DNA from: Pseudomonadales bacterium
GTDB lineage: Bacteria > Pseudomonadota > Gammaproteobacteria > Pseudomonadales > Ketobacteraceae
Length of the DNA stretch: 46,856 nt
Direction of reading: 5' to 3'
NCBI GenBank assembly: GCA_002701845.1
Contig: NZXG01000019.1
Span: forward strand, 1-46,856
Position 1 is the stretch's first letter; each line of letters starts with the position of its first letter. The notes under the pieces were generated by a model, which was not told where the DNA came from, searched no databases, and saw only the letters and a list, made by a program, of their open reading frames with translations. Shown piece after piece: positions 1 through 7,193 of the stretch. The translations under genes and the position numbers were made by a program.

Positions 1-79
1 AGGCATATGGCTTGGTTTTCGTGCACTATTGTAACCCTCGAAGCTCATATTTCATATTACAAACAGTGACTTAGATTAT

Positions 80-667
80 TTGAGCAGGCTCTACTTAAAG
101 CTCAATCCCAACGGCCGCATCCCCACCATTGTCGACGCCGATAATGACCACTTTCCAGTGTTCGAATCCGGCGCCATTCTGGTGTACCTGGCGGAAAAAA
201 CCGGACAACTGATGCCCACGGACGTCAAAGGCCGTTCCCGGGTAATGCAATGGCTGATGTTTCAGATGGGTGGAGTGGGCCCCATGATGGGGCAGGCCAA
301 TGTGTTCTACCGCTATATGCCGGAGAAGATCGAACTGGCCATCAAGCGTTACCAGGGTGAAGGCCGCCGCCTGCTGGAAGTGCTGGATCACCAATTAGGG
401 CAACAGGAATATCTGGCGGGGGATTACAGCATCGCCGACATCGCCAACTTCTGCTGGGTGCGGATCTATCAATGGTCCGGCATCGATGTGGAAGGATTGG
501 ATCACCTGATGCGCTGGCTGGGGGACATCTACGCCCGCCCGGCGGTACAAAAGGGATTACAGGTACCGGACCCTAATCACGACCAGGACCGGGAACAGAA
601 CGCGGAGCGACTGATTAAAAGCGCCCGATCCATGGTGAGTGGGATTGAGCCGGACGCCAAGGATTGA
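80..667 (+). pseudogene. 5'-truncated glutathione S-transferase (YfcG/YghU type)
   Basis: The reading frame encodes the second half of the thioredoxin-like N-domain and the whole helical C-domain of a glutathione S-transferase. It enters the family consensus abruptly at [14 protein letters not shown], followed by the glutathione gamma-Glu binding motif [15 protein letters not shown] and a C-domain with [13 protein letters not shown], typical of the YfcG/YghU disulfide-bond oxidoreductase subgroup. About 45-50 residues that normally precede this point, including the start and the catalytic Ser/Thr/Asn region, are absent. The codons upstream of about position 90 are AT-rich and resemble nothing in the family, and an in-frame stop lies at 32-34. 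The only starts are a TTG at 80 or codons inside the domain. I infer a gene cut at its 5' end by recombination; a protein, if made, would lack the active site. Confidence 0.75.
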
Positions 668-684
668 CTGATAACTTGTTCTCT

Positions 685-712
685 ATCCCATCCCTCAAGC
701 TATTGATGGGAT
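685..712 (+). terminator. Hairpin after the GST remnant
   Basis: A perfect 8-bp inverted repeat, ATCCCATC and GATGGGAT, encloses a 12-nt loop 17 bases after the GST stop. No U-tract follows, so it may be a weak or Rho-assisted terminator, or an RNA-stabilising hairpin. From here to 925 I see no gene. Confidence 0.35.
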
Positions 713-925
713 GAGTGTCACCATTCTGTGCTTCCTTTCACCCCTGCTCAAAACTTTCTTTCGCTAACAGCCACTGCAGTTGGTGACCATGCCGCTGCTC
801 CTAAGTCTCGCTTGCATTGCAATTTTAATATATCCTGCGGCCAGCCACCCCTTCATGCCTAGTGGACACCACCCAATCTATCACATAACTTTTTGTTTAT
901 TTTGGGTTTTCTGAAACCCAGGACC

Positions 926-1177
926 TTAAAGATCTTTGACTTTCTTCTCAGCTCCCTGATCAGTGTACAGGCCTTTGTTCTCAGGCATTTGCTGAAAGCG
1001 CTTGACTGCAATCCCGATATGGCCCTCATCTCGAAGTCTACGAATATCAGATAACGTCGTTCTCGATGCTCTTGGAAACTTCCCACGCTTAACCTGCACA
1101 TAATCGTATAATTGAGCTGACCCCCAAATTGCGAACGTTGCAAAAGCAACCGTAGCCAAAAATTCACCAACCGTCAT
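926..1177 (-). CDS. Unknown small protein with one N-terminal membrane segment
   Basis: An 83-residue protein of unknown function. Residues about 5-25 (EFLATVAFATFAIWGSAQLY) form one hydrophobic segment; the rest is basic and polar, rich in Arg, Lys and Gln, and is predicted to be cytoplasmic. The ATG is 2 bases after the stop of the upstream 132-residue gene, and the ribosome binding site GGAGGG overlaps that gene's end, so the two are almost certainly co-transcribed and probably translationally coupled. It is the second gene of a two-gene unit. A hydrophobic protein paired with a single-span partner could be an effector and immunity pair or a two-component membrane assembly, but no family match is recognised and that is speculation. 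Confidence 0.6.
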   Translation of the reverse strand: MTVGEFLATVAFATFAIWGSAQLYDYVQVKRGKFPRASRTTLSDIRRLRDEGHIGIAVKRFQQMPENKGLYTDQGAEKKVKDL

Positions 1178-1179
1178 AG

Positions 1180-1578
1180 CTACCTACCCTCCAAAAAATG
1201 AGGGTTTCTAATGAACTCTGCTTCTAACCAGGCTCCGGAGACTGAAAATTGCTCTCTAGCCACCCACAAAGCATCAGCTATCGCAGTACCACACGCCAAT
1301 GACCGACCCAATGCAACCGCCGCACTACCTATTGCAGCACCAGCCCAGCCTGCCGCACTCAATGCCAAAACATTCGTACCGATGACCGATATTTTTGCCC
1401 TTACCAATGCCTGCATAAGTGATGCTCCAGGATTGGTTTCAACAACGGTGGCTACAGCAGTAATCAATCCCGTTATCCCGCCCGCGGTCTCATAGGTGGA
1501 AACTGGGACCCACATGCCCAGTTGTCGCATGTTTTGTTCCCAGTATTCGACAAAATCCCCGCTTTCATAACAGGCCAT
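1180..1578 (-). CDS. Unknown Gly/Ala-rich membrane-associated protein
   Basis: A 132-residue protein of unknown function, first gene of a two-gene unit. Residues 1-30 are amphipathic and aromatic (YWEQNMRQLGMWVP). Two hydrophobic stretches rich in Gly, Ala and Val follow: about 33-47 (GGITGLITAVATVVE) and about 64-92, the latter with small-residue spacing (GWAGAAIGSAAVALGRS) as in helix-packing glycine zippers. The C-terminus is polar. There is no cleavable signal peptide. Its ATG is preceded by AGGGAGGA on the minus strand. The composition is compatible with a membrane-inserting protein or with the hydrophobic channel-like unknowns often found in accessory islands. The 2-base spacing to the next gene shows a functional unit. 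No enzyme motif is visible. Confidence 0.6.
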   Translation of the reverse strand: MACYESGDFVEYWEQNMRQLGMWVPVSTYETAGGITGLITAVATVVETNPGASLMQALVRAKISVIGTNVLALSAAGWAGAAIGSAAVALGRSLACGTAIADALWVAREQFSVSGAWLEAEFIRNPHFLEGR

Positions 1579-1723
1579 ACGTCCTCCCTGAACCTACTTG
1601 ATGAGCTGAAACCGTGGACAATAGCCCCTGCGGGATCAAATAACAACTTCGTATCTATAGCTTGCGATATATCGCACAAGCGAGCTCCATGGCGGTGTTG
1701 ATATGATAACCCAGTACCTTCTC

Positions 1724-1780
1724 TTGATTAAAAGCGCCCATTGTATGGTGAGCGGCATTGATCCGGATGGCAATAATTGA
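1724..1780 (+). repeat. Second copy of the GST gene 3' tail
   Basis: By hand alignment, 45 of 57 bases match positions 611-667, the last 19 codons of the GST remnant. Both copies keep the frame and end at a [21 protein letters not shown] in the first, LIKSAHCMVSGIDPDGNN here. Sequence before and after it does not match. Most differences fall at third codon positions, which suggests two coding paralogs that diverged before one was lost, rather than a recent duplication. It therefore marks the end of a second, otherwise deleted GST gene. Confidence 0.75.
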
Positions 1781-1982
1781 CCGGTGGCTTGCAGAAAAAA
1801 TATGGGGGTATGAACGAACCCCGCTCTCATGCAGCTTGGACCACTCTCTGTGATAGTTGGCCTCAGAGCTCTTTGGCTTATTTTCCAAATTTTGGATCAG
1901 TCTACCTGTCTTGGCTTCCCGGCATCAGCATAGTTTTTGCATGAATTTTACTGGGGAAATTTAAAAGCTCAGATCAATTTAA

Positions 1983-2006
1983 GCCCGCATACTCACGTAT
2001 GCGGGC
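1983..2006 (+). promoter_or_regulatory. Perfect 10-bp hairpin in the leader of the glycosyltransferase gene
   Basis: GCCCGCATAC and GTATGCGGGC pair perfectly around the tetraloop TCAC, 35 bases before the glycosyltransferase ATG. No U-run follows on the plus strand; on the minus strand it is followed by TTAAAT. It may be a leader hairpin, a terminator for upstream transcription, or a protein binding dyad. Confidence 0.45.
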
Positions 2007-2041
2007 CTAAAACTGTGTCTACTCTTTGGGGGAACACCAAA

Positions 2042-2956
2042 ATGAAAAAAGTTGCATATCTAATTTTGGCACACTCAGACCCTCTTCAACTTGACAAGCT
2101 GTGTACAGCGTTGGATTGTGAATACAATGATCTGTACATACACATTGACGCGAAGCAAACCAGTTTGGACGTCTTCAGGGAAGCTGCCGGAGCCAGCGTT
2201 TGTTTTCTTGAACAGCGTGTTTCCGTCAGCTGGGGTGGAATCACCATGATTGATGCTCTCAATTTACTGATCAAGCAGGCGCTCTTAAAAAAAAATGAGT
2301 ATACACATCTGGTTTTTATATCAGGAAGCTGTTATCCGATTAAAAACGTAAAATCAATTCATGAAACCCTGGTGCAGAGCCCCACTTATGAGTTTGTGAA
2401 ATATATCGATATGAGAGAGTCTCCAGAACACTATCTGAAACAAATAACAAAAAAGTGGTTTAACGAGCCTGTTATTAAATTTTCTCAACCAGGTTCATCC
2501 CACTTGCTGTCGCCCTACTTTCTGGAAAAAGCCGCCAGAGCACTTCTCAACAAACTCAAACTTAAAAATCAGTGGAACGAAAACATGGTGCCATACTACG
2601 GTAGTACGTGGTGCGCACTAACGACTGACTGCTGCCAGTACATTATGGATTTCCAGGATGAAAACCCATGGTATCGGGAAATGAATAAATACACCTTTGC
2701 ACCTGACGAGCATTTCTATCATACCATCATCGGCAATTCCGAGTTTGCGGCAAGTTCCACGGGCGCGCAGCCATTTGCAGGTCGAGGCTTATGGCGCTTG
2801 GCAAATTTCCATATTATCGATGAATCGCTTTCTAAATGGTTTACTGTTGATGACTGGGAAGCGGTGGCCAGTTCAGACAAGTTCTTTGTCCGCAAGGTCC
2901 GTTCTTTGGATGGCACTGAATTAGTTGACCAGATAAACAGGGAGCTATTGATCTGA
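2042..2956 (+). CDS. Core-2/I-branching type glycosyltransferase (GT14-like)
   Basis: A 304-residue protein resembling the core-2/I-branching beta-1,6-N-acetylglucosaminyltransferase family, which in bacteria adds sugars to surface polysaccharides or glycans in the cytoplasm. The N-terminus KKVAYLILAHSDP, then IHIDAKQ, SVSWGGITMIDA, HLVFISGSCYPI, a Tyr/Trp-rich middle (PYYGSTWCALT) and the acidic APDEHFYHTII segment follow the family order. I start at the ATG at 2042, preceded by GGGGGA 8 bases upstream; an in-frame ATG at 1937 would add 35 residues that do not fit the family and would read through the hairpin. The gene is AT-richer than the core genes and stands alone with no polysaccharide neighbours, suggesting horizontal acquisition. 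Acceptor and sugar donor are unknown. Confidence 0.8.
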   Translation: MKKVAYLILAHSDPLQLDKLCTALDCEYNDLYIHIDAKQTSLDVFREAAGASVCFLEQRVSVSWGGITMIDALNLLIKQALLKKNEYTHLVFISGSCYPIKNVKSIHETLVQSPTYEFVKYIDMRESPEHYLKQITKKWFNEPVIKFSQPGSSHLLSPYFLEKAARALLNKLKLKNQWNENMVPYYGSTWCALTTDCCQYIMDFQDENPWYREMNKYTFAPDEHFYHTIIGNSEFAASSTGAQPFAGRGLWRLANFHIIDESLSKWFTVDDWEAVASSDKFFVRKVRSLDGTELVDQINRELLI

Positions 2957-2961
2957 TGTGA

Positions 2962-2983
2962 TGGGCCCGGTCGCCAGGGCCCA
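2962..2983. terminator. Hairpin between convergent genes
   Basis: TGGGCCC and GGGCCCA form a 7-bp GC-rich stem 5 bases after the glycosyltransferase stop and between two convergent genes. No U-tract follows on either strand, so bidirectional termination is only likely. Confidence 0.4.
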
Positions 2984-3021
2984 CCGAGTCAATGGACCGA
3001 GCATCAGTCAGGAATAATCAG

Positions 3022-3480
3022 TCAGGCGTAGTACCGTTGCCGCAGCTCACTGATTTTTTTACCACGAATCTCTGTGCTATCGCTGCCACGGGTTAAGGCA
3101 TATTCGCTGCCGTCATACACAATGGCTTCACCACTTTCGGCAAAAGCAACGATGTTGTTGTCAGGCTTCAGCTCACGCTTATAGCTTCCGCCAATATACT
3201 TATTGAAGTCCGCGACTACACCACCATGTGGCGGATGACCAACCACCATCCACCAGGGAGCAGCACTACCGTCGTGATTCCAGCTATCGCCTTGGGTTTC
3301 CGGTGGCAGATAGCGTTCAACCAGAACGTCTTCCACCACCGCGTATTGCGTGCGACACGACTGGGCCGCGGTCAGGCTGTTTTTGGGTTCACGGAGCTCA
3401 AGAACTTCCGGTTTCAAAAAAGCCTGGGCGGCATTGACGACGCGGCATCTTTCCCCGTCAAGTGAAGCGTGTTCAAACAT
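3022..3480 (-). CDS. Hypothetical protein, 152 residues
   Basis: I do not recognise this protein. It has no signal peptide or membrane segment. The middle holds an aromatic and His-rich stretch (APWWMVVGHPPHGG, about residues 73-86), followed by a short beta-rich region (NIVAFAESGEAIVYDGSEYAL) and a basic C-terminus. The ATG at 3480 has GGAG 8 bases upstream, which supports translation. It follows the DUF6156-type gene in the same direction with a 160-bp gap, so it may share that transcript or have its own promoter. Both lie on the opposite side of the dyad-rich intergenic region from the Nif11 gene. A function cannot be given. Confidence 0.6.
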   Translation of the reverse strand: MFEHASLDGERCRVVNAAQAFLKPEVLELREPKNSLTAAQSCRTQYAVVEDVLVERYLPPETQGDSWNHDGSAAPWWMVVGHPPHGGVVADFNKYIGGSYKRELKPDNNIVAFAESGEAIVYDGSEYALTRGSDSTEIRGKKISELRQRYYA

Positions 3481-3640
3481 GGGTGTATCTCCTGTCAGAG
3501 CTGTATCGATATCCCGAATTTATTTTTTGCAACCAGGTTACAGACAGAGCCATCGGCAATCTGTGTTGTGGTGAAATCGGCAAGTGCAATTTCCGGTCCC
3601 ACTGGCTCAAACCCTCTTCCAGAAGCGCAAATTCAAGCCG

Positions 3641-3970
3641 TCAGTTTGATTCCGGTTCCAGTTCAGTGCGTCCGATGACATTGCCCGCCCGATCAAACTG
3701 CAGACGCATTCCTTCGTCATCGACGCCATAGATGTCCGCTTCCCTCAACCAGCCGTCATTATGGTATCGATAGTGATGGGCGAGCTCGATATCCCCGTAA
3801 ACCCGCTTGTGGATCAGGCAGATACGGCCGTTCTGATCGACTTTCGCGCCGAAATAGGTATTCCGATTGTGCACCTCCTCCGCCGCAATGGGGCTCACCA
3901 GCCGCAGAGGCAAACTGGCGCCACTGTAACTCAGAAAGTAGTTGTCGTAGTCTGTCGTGTTCTCAATCAT
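3641..3970 (-). CDS. DUF6156-like small protein
   Basis: A 109-residue soluble protein that resembles the uncharacterised DUF6156 family: an N-terminal YFLSYSGASLPLRLVSPI, then RNTYFGAKVDQNGRI, then a Tyr/His-rich VYGDIELAHHYRYHNDGWL and a repeat-like RLQFDRAGNVI near the end. The tandem 'D-x-x-G-x-I/V' turns look like short beta-hairpin repeats. I start at the ATG at 3970 (MIENTTDYDNYF), with AGGA 11-14 bases upstream; the longer frame to 4168 would add 66 residues unlike the family and would run through an 18-bp dyad. It is divergent from the Nif11 gene across 301 bp. The family name is from memory of its conserved pattern; no biochemical role is known to me. Confidence 0.6.
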   Translation of the reverse strand: MIENTTDYDNYFLSYSGASLPLRLVSPIAAEEVHNRNTYFGAKVDQNGRICLIHKRVYGDIELAHHYRYHNDGWLREADIYGVDDEGMRLQFDRAGNVIGRTELEPESN

Positions 3971-4023
3971 CTGTTTTTTTATCCTATGGTTTAAACGCCG
4001 CCCGTCAAAACACGCAGGCTTTT

Positions 4024-4041
4024 CTGTTACTCCAGTAACAG
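4024..4041. promoter_or_regulatory. 18-bp perfect dyad, candidate operator
   Basis: CTGTTACT and AGTAACAG are perfect inverted halves separated by CC, giving an 18-bp operator-like dyad in the intergenic region between the DUF6156-type gene and the Nif11 gene, 54 bp from the former's ATG. A second dyad, TTGTTGTC / GACAACAA, sits at 4079-4102. The size and symmetry suit a dimeric helix-turn-helix regulator; which one cannot be told. Confidence 0.5.
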
Positions 4042-4184
4042 GTTTTAGTCTGTCGCAAATAAAACCAAAGCCTGTCGATTGTTGTCGGCTTAGTGACAAC
4101 AACTGCAGCCGAATTCGCTCACCTTCATATAAGTTATTGATTACCAAGCATGTCGATACTGAGGCCAAAGGTAATGTTCGCGGT

Positions 4185-4237
4185 CCGGGAATTGCTTTTG
4201 CAATTTCCGGGCATCCGGTGTTGCCGTATGCCGGGTG
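4185..4237 (+). promoter_or_regulatory. Two consecutive hairpins in the Nif11 gene leader
   Basis: Stem 1 pairs CCGGGAATTGC (4185-4195) with GCAATTTCCGG (4200-4210) around TTTT, 11 bp with one G-U. Stem 2 pairs CATCCGG (4212-4218) with CCGGGTG (4231-4237), 7 bp with one G-U. They end 34 bases before the Nif11 ATG. Consecutive stems in a leader can form a cis-regulatory RNA or an attenuator-like element, but no known riboswitch class is recognised and the second stem is not followed by a U-run. Confidence 0.4.
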
Positions 4238-4271
4238 ATAACAAGGGAAAGACAGATAACGAGAGAAGATT

Positions 4272-4490
4272 ATGTCGGTTGATCAAATTTCGGCGTTTTC
4301 CAATAAAGCCAAAGCGAATGCAGAACTTGGTGCTCAGCTAAAAGCCTGCCAGAAAATGAAAGAGATGTTTGCGCTGGCCCGAGAACACGGATACACCTTT
4401 GATGAGGATAGCCTGTATCCACCCAATGAGCCTCAGTTTACTGAAGATCAGCTGTCTGAGCGATTAGCTAAAGCCCTATTGCGAGCTTGA
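4272..4490 (+). CDS. Orphan Nif11-domain protein
   Basis: A 72-residue protein with the Nif11 fold signature: VDQISAFSNKAKANAEL, then LKACQKMKEMFALAREHGYTFDEDSL, which is the usual helix, charged linker, and 'ALAREHGY-F' helix. Nif11 domains occur as leader peptides of ribosomally made natural products and also as stand-alone proteins of unknown function. Here the C-terminus (PPNEPQFTEDQLSERLAKALLRA) has no Gly-Gly cleavage site and no Cys/Ser/Thr-rich core, so it is not an obvious precursor peptide. No modifying enzyme or peptidase transporter is nearby. The ATG has GAGAGAAG just upstream, and the gene lies behind a structured leader and divergent from the DUF6156-type gene. Role unknown. 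Confidence 0.75.
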   Translation: MSVDQISAFSNKAKANAELGAQLKACQKMKEMFALAREHGYTFDEDSLYPPNEPQFTEDQLSERLAKALLRA

Positions 4491-4584
4491 GGTGTAGTAG
4501 GCCAGACTTGGCCAGACAGTTACCGGTATTCCCAAAATGGGTCTGCCGGGGAACCGCTGGTCAAGCCTGCATTCGATTTATCAC

Positions 4585-5508
4585 TCAACCACCGCCACCC
4601 CGAACTAACCGCAACGCTCCATGATCCCGGCACACCTCTTCGGCGAATTCAAATTCGATGGTGGTATGGGTCAGTTCGAAACCGGACAGGCGAGCCGCGA
4701 TGTCCGTTTTCAATTGCATCTGCTGCGCCGGGTCGAAATCCTCGGTCAGCACCAGGTGCACTGTCAGCACATGATGTTCCCCATCCAGGGACCATAAATG
4801 CAGATGATGGGCGCTTTCCACGCCCTCGGTTTCCAGCAGAGTGTGGCGCACGTCCCGCAGCAGGGCCGCGTCCGGTACCCCCTGGAAAAACAGTTTGCCG
4901 GTGGACCACAGCAACCGCGCCACATTCAACAGGATAAAACCGGTGAAGGCGATGGACAGCAGGGGATCGAGAATGGGCCAGTGCACAAACTGCATGATCA
5001 ACGCCACCACCAGCACCGCCACCCAACCCAGCACGTCTTCCAGCAGGTGCCAGTTGAGCACTTTTTCGTTGAGACTGGTGCCGGCGCTTAAGCGGTAAGC
5101 GGCGAAGCCATTGACTGTGACCCCGAGCACGGCGAGCCCCAGCATGCCTTCGGTTACCGGCATCACCGGATCCGCCAGCCGGGGGATTACCTGGCTCAAC
5201 ACCCAGACCGAGCCGGCCACCAGCACCACGCCATTGATCAACGCCCCGAACAGCGACAGGCGCTGATAACCATAGGTGAAATCCGAGTTTGCCGAGCGTC
5301 GTCCCAAACGATTGAGTATCCAGGCGCTGCCGATGGAAAGGCTGTCACCCAGATCGTGCACCGCGTCGGCCATGATGGCGGTACTGTTGGTGAGCACACC
5401 CCCAATAAACTCAATAATGGCAAAGCTCAGGTTGAGAAAAAATGCCTGCCCAATTCGGCGGCCACTGGCGTCGGGGGTATGATGATGGTGGTGCTGGTGA
5501 GAATGCAT
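4585..5508 (-). CDS. Cation diffusion facilitator, zinc type (CzcD/ZitB-like)
   Basis: A 307-residue inner-membrane antiporter that exports divalent metal, most likely Zn(II), in exchange for protons. The N-terminus is His-rich (HSHQHHHHH). Six membrane segments follow, with the metal site motif ADAVHDLGDS in the second (H51, D55) and HLLEDVLGW in the fifth, the H-x-x-x-D pairs of zinc-type CDF proteins. The C-terminal cytoplasmic domain contains HHLHLWSLDGEHHVLTVHL, typical of the family. I use the ATG at 5508, preceded by GAGGG; the frame is open for 20 more codons, but those do not resemble the family. It reads in the same direction as the MFS gene upstream, 84 bp away. Confidence 0.9.
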   Translation of the reverse strand: MHSHQHHHHHTPDASGRRIGQAFFLNLSFAIIEFIGGVLTNSTAIMADAVHDLGDSLSIGSAWILNRLGRRSANSDFTYGYQRLSLFGALINGVVLVAGSVWVLSQVIPRLADPVMPVTEGMLGLAVLGVTVNGFAAYRLSAGTSLNEKVLNWHLLEDVLGWVAVLVVALIMQFVHWPILDPLLSIAFTGFILLNVARLLWSTGKLFFQGVPDAALLRDVRHTLLETEGVESAHHLHLWSLDGEHHVLTVHLVLTEDFDPAQQMQLKTDIAARLSGFELTHTTIEFEFAEEVCRDHGALRLVRGGGG

Positions 5509-5592
5509 GGGACCCTCAGCAAAAAACCCTGAGAAGCCCATTGAAACACCTTCAGGCTGGCCCGGCAACAGAGCTGGAATCGACGGTCAGGG

Positions 5593-6963
5593 TTATGCCT
5601 TGTCCCCGACTTCCTCCCGGGCCTCCTCCTGGGCCTCATTGAGCTGATACCCCGCCAGCACCGCCAGCCCACTCATCATGGCAAAAATGATCAGCACCAC
5701 CTGTTCACCGTAGGCGTTGGCCACCACACTGAACAAGCCACCCAGCACCAGTAACAGGCCGATGACGGTGTTGGACAAAGCGGTGTACGCCGCCCGCCTT
5801 TCCGCGTTCGCCATATCCACCAAATGAGTCGAGCGACCCAGGCGTACACCCTCATACGCAATCATCAGGCCGAACAACAAGAGCGGCAGTACCCCGGGCA
5901 GATTCACCACTCCCGACTGACGGGCCAGGGCTGTCAACAACAACGCCACCCCGGCACAAGCGCCACAGAGCATCAATACCTTGCGGCTGGAACGGTCCGC
6001 CAGCCGCCCCCAGAAGCGGCTGCTGAGCAGGGCCGCCAGGGACGACGCCAGCACCAGCCAGCCCAGGCCGGCAAATCCCGACTCAGTGTCCGTGGCGGCA
6101 AGGGCCACCATGTAGGGCGGGGCCAGGGCGGTGGCCATCAACAGACCCCGGGTGACGATAAACCAGAACAATTGCCGGTCCGTTACCAGGTAGCTCAGAT
6201 GCTCCCGGGCCACAGTAAAGGGATTGGCACCACCCTCGGTGGCCCCCGCTTCCTCCGCCAGGGTCAGAAACAGCCAGGTAGCCAGCAGCCACAACAGCCC
6301 CGCCAGCGCCAGCCCCAGGGTCACCAGCGTGAGCTTATCCACCCACCCCGACGCCAACAGCAGGGCAAACAGAATCACCAGTCCCGAGGCCAGGGAACTG
6401 GCGGTGCCGGTGGCAGTGCCCCGGCGGGATTTGCTCACGGTCTTGCCCAGCACGTCCTTATAGGATACCGAACACAGACTGCGGGCCAGAGCCAGCAGCG
6501 CCAGCAATGATACCAGGGCCAGCCCCAGGGCTTTGCCCTCCAGCGTGAACGCCGCCAGTGCCATGCCCAAAGCGCTCAGACCCTGGATCAGACTGCCCAG
6601 GGCCCAGGCGAACTTACGTCTTGGCAGTGACCGCAGAAAACCGGCAATAAACAGTTGCGGCAACAAAGCACCGGCCTCGCGGATGGGCACCAGCAGCCCC
6701 ACGAAATAGGCCGGCGCCCCCAGATGGGTCAGAATCCAGCTTAACACCAGTTTGGGATTGATCAGGCCGTCGGCGCTCTTGGTCATGGCCAAGGACACCA
6801 CATGGGTGACGAAGTTGGTGGTCTGGTGATTACAGGCGCTCTCGGGAATGTCTTTGCAAACCCGGCCCTCATCCTCGGCGGCCAGTAACTGATAGGCAAT
6901 GCGGGCCGGACTGAACTCCTCGCTGTCGGACTTATTCTGAGAGTGTTCCTGATTCCGCTGCAT
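5593..6963 (-). CDS. Major facilitator superfamily transporter
   Basis: A 456-residue membrane protein with about ten to twelve hydrophobic helices and a short cytoplasmic N-terminal extension (about 50 residues). It looks like a major facilitator permease: LVPIREAGALLPQLFIAGFLRSLPRRK resembles the loop 2-3 region, and SSRFWGRLADRSSRKVLML in the second half is the repeated loop-motif equivalent. The substrate cannot be inferred. Of the two near Met codons I prefer the one at 6963, where AGGA lies 6 bases upstream; the ATG at 6969 is too close to it. It is divergent from gdhA and may be co-transcribed with the CDF gene. Confidence 0.75.
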   Translation of the reverse strand: MQRNQEHSQNKSDSEEFSPARIAYQLLAAEDEGRVCKDIPESACNHQTTNFVTHVVSLAMTKSADGLINPKLVLSWILTHLGAPAYFVGLLVPIREAGALLPQLFIAGFLRSLPRRKFAWALGSLIQGLSALGMALAAFTLEGKALGLALVSLLALLALARSLCSVSYKDVLGKTVSKSRRGTATGTASSLASGLVILFALLLASGWVDKLTLVTLGLALAGLLWLLATWLFLTLAEEAGATEGGANPFTVAREHLSYLVTDRQLFWFIVTRGLLMATALAPPYMVALAATDTESGFAGLGWLVLASSLAALLSSRFWGRLADRSSRKVLMLCGACAGVALLLTALARQSGVVNLPGVLPLLLFGLMIAYEGVRLGRSTHLVDMANAERRAAYTALSNTVIGLLLVLGGLFSVVANAYGEQVVLIIFAMMSGLAVLAGYQLNEAQEEAREEVGDKA

Positions 6964-7193
6964 ACCCATTCCTGTCACCAACTGCCGGTGGACTGATCTG
7001 TCCGTCACGACCCGTATTGTGCCTGAATCCAGCGCGCTGCCGCACGGCACCTGGATGAGTTCCTAGACAAATGCAACCCCGCGCCAGGTTGCCGGTCATA
7101 ACTCTAACTGCAGATACATACCAGCAAGCGCTTGCAAGTTCAAATGACCAAGCCATCATTCACCACCAGGCCCCCGCCACCAAGGAATTTACC

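Larger units (their letters stand above)
1579..2041. other. Intergenic stretch without a convincing gene
   Basis: This 463-bp AT-rich stretch holds a repeated GST gene tail at 1724-1780 and a strong hairpin at 1983-2006. A 77-codon minus-strand frame (1655-1888) begins with TTG, lacks a good ribosome binding site and runs antisense to the GST tail, so I do not call it a gene. Confidence 0.5.

Noticed and set aside
1655-1888. A 77-codon minus-strand frame with a TTG start
   Set aside because: It lies antisense to the repeated GST tail, lacks a good ribosome binding site and shows no family features.
4272-4490. The Nif11 protein as a natural-product precursor peptide
   Set aside because: No Gly-Gly cleavage site, no Cys/Ser/Thr-rich core and no modification or export genes nearby.
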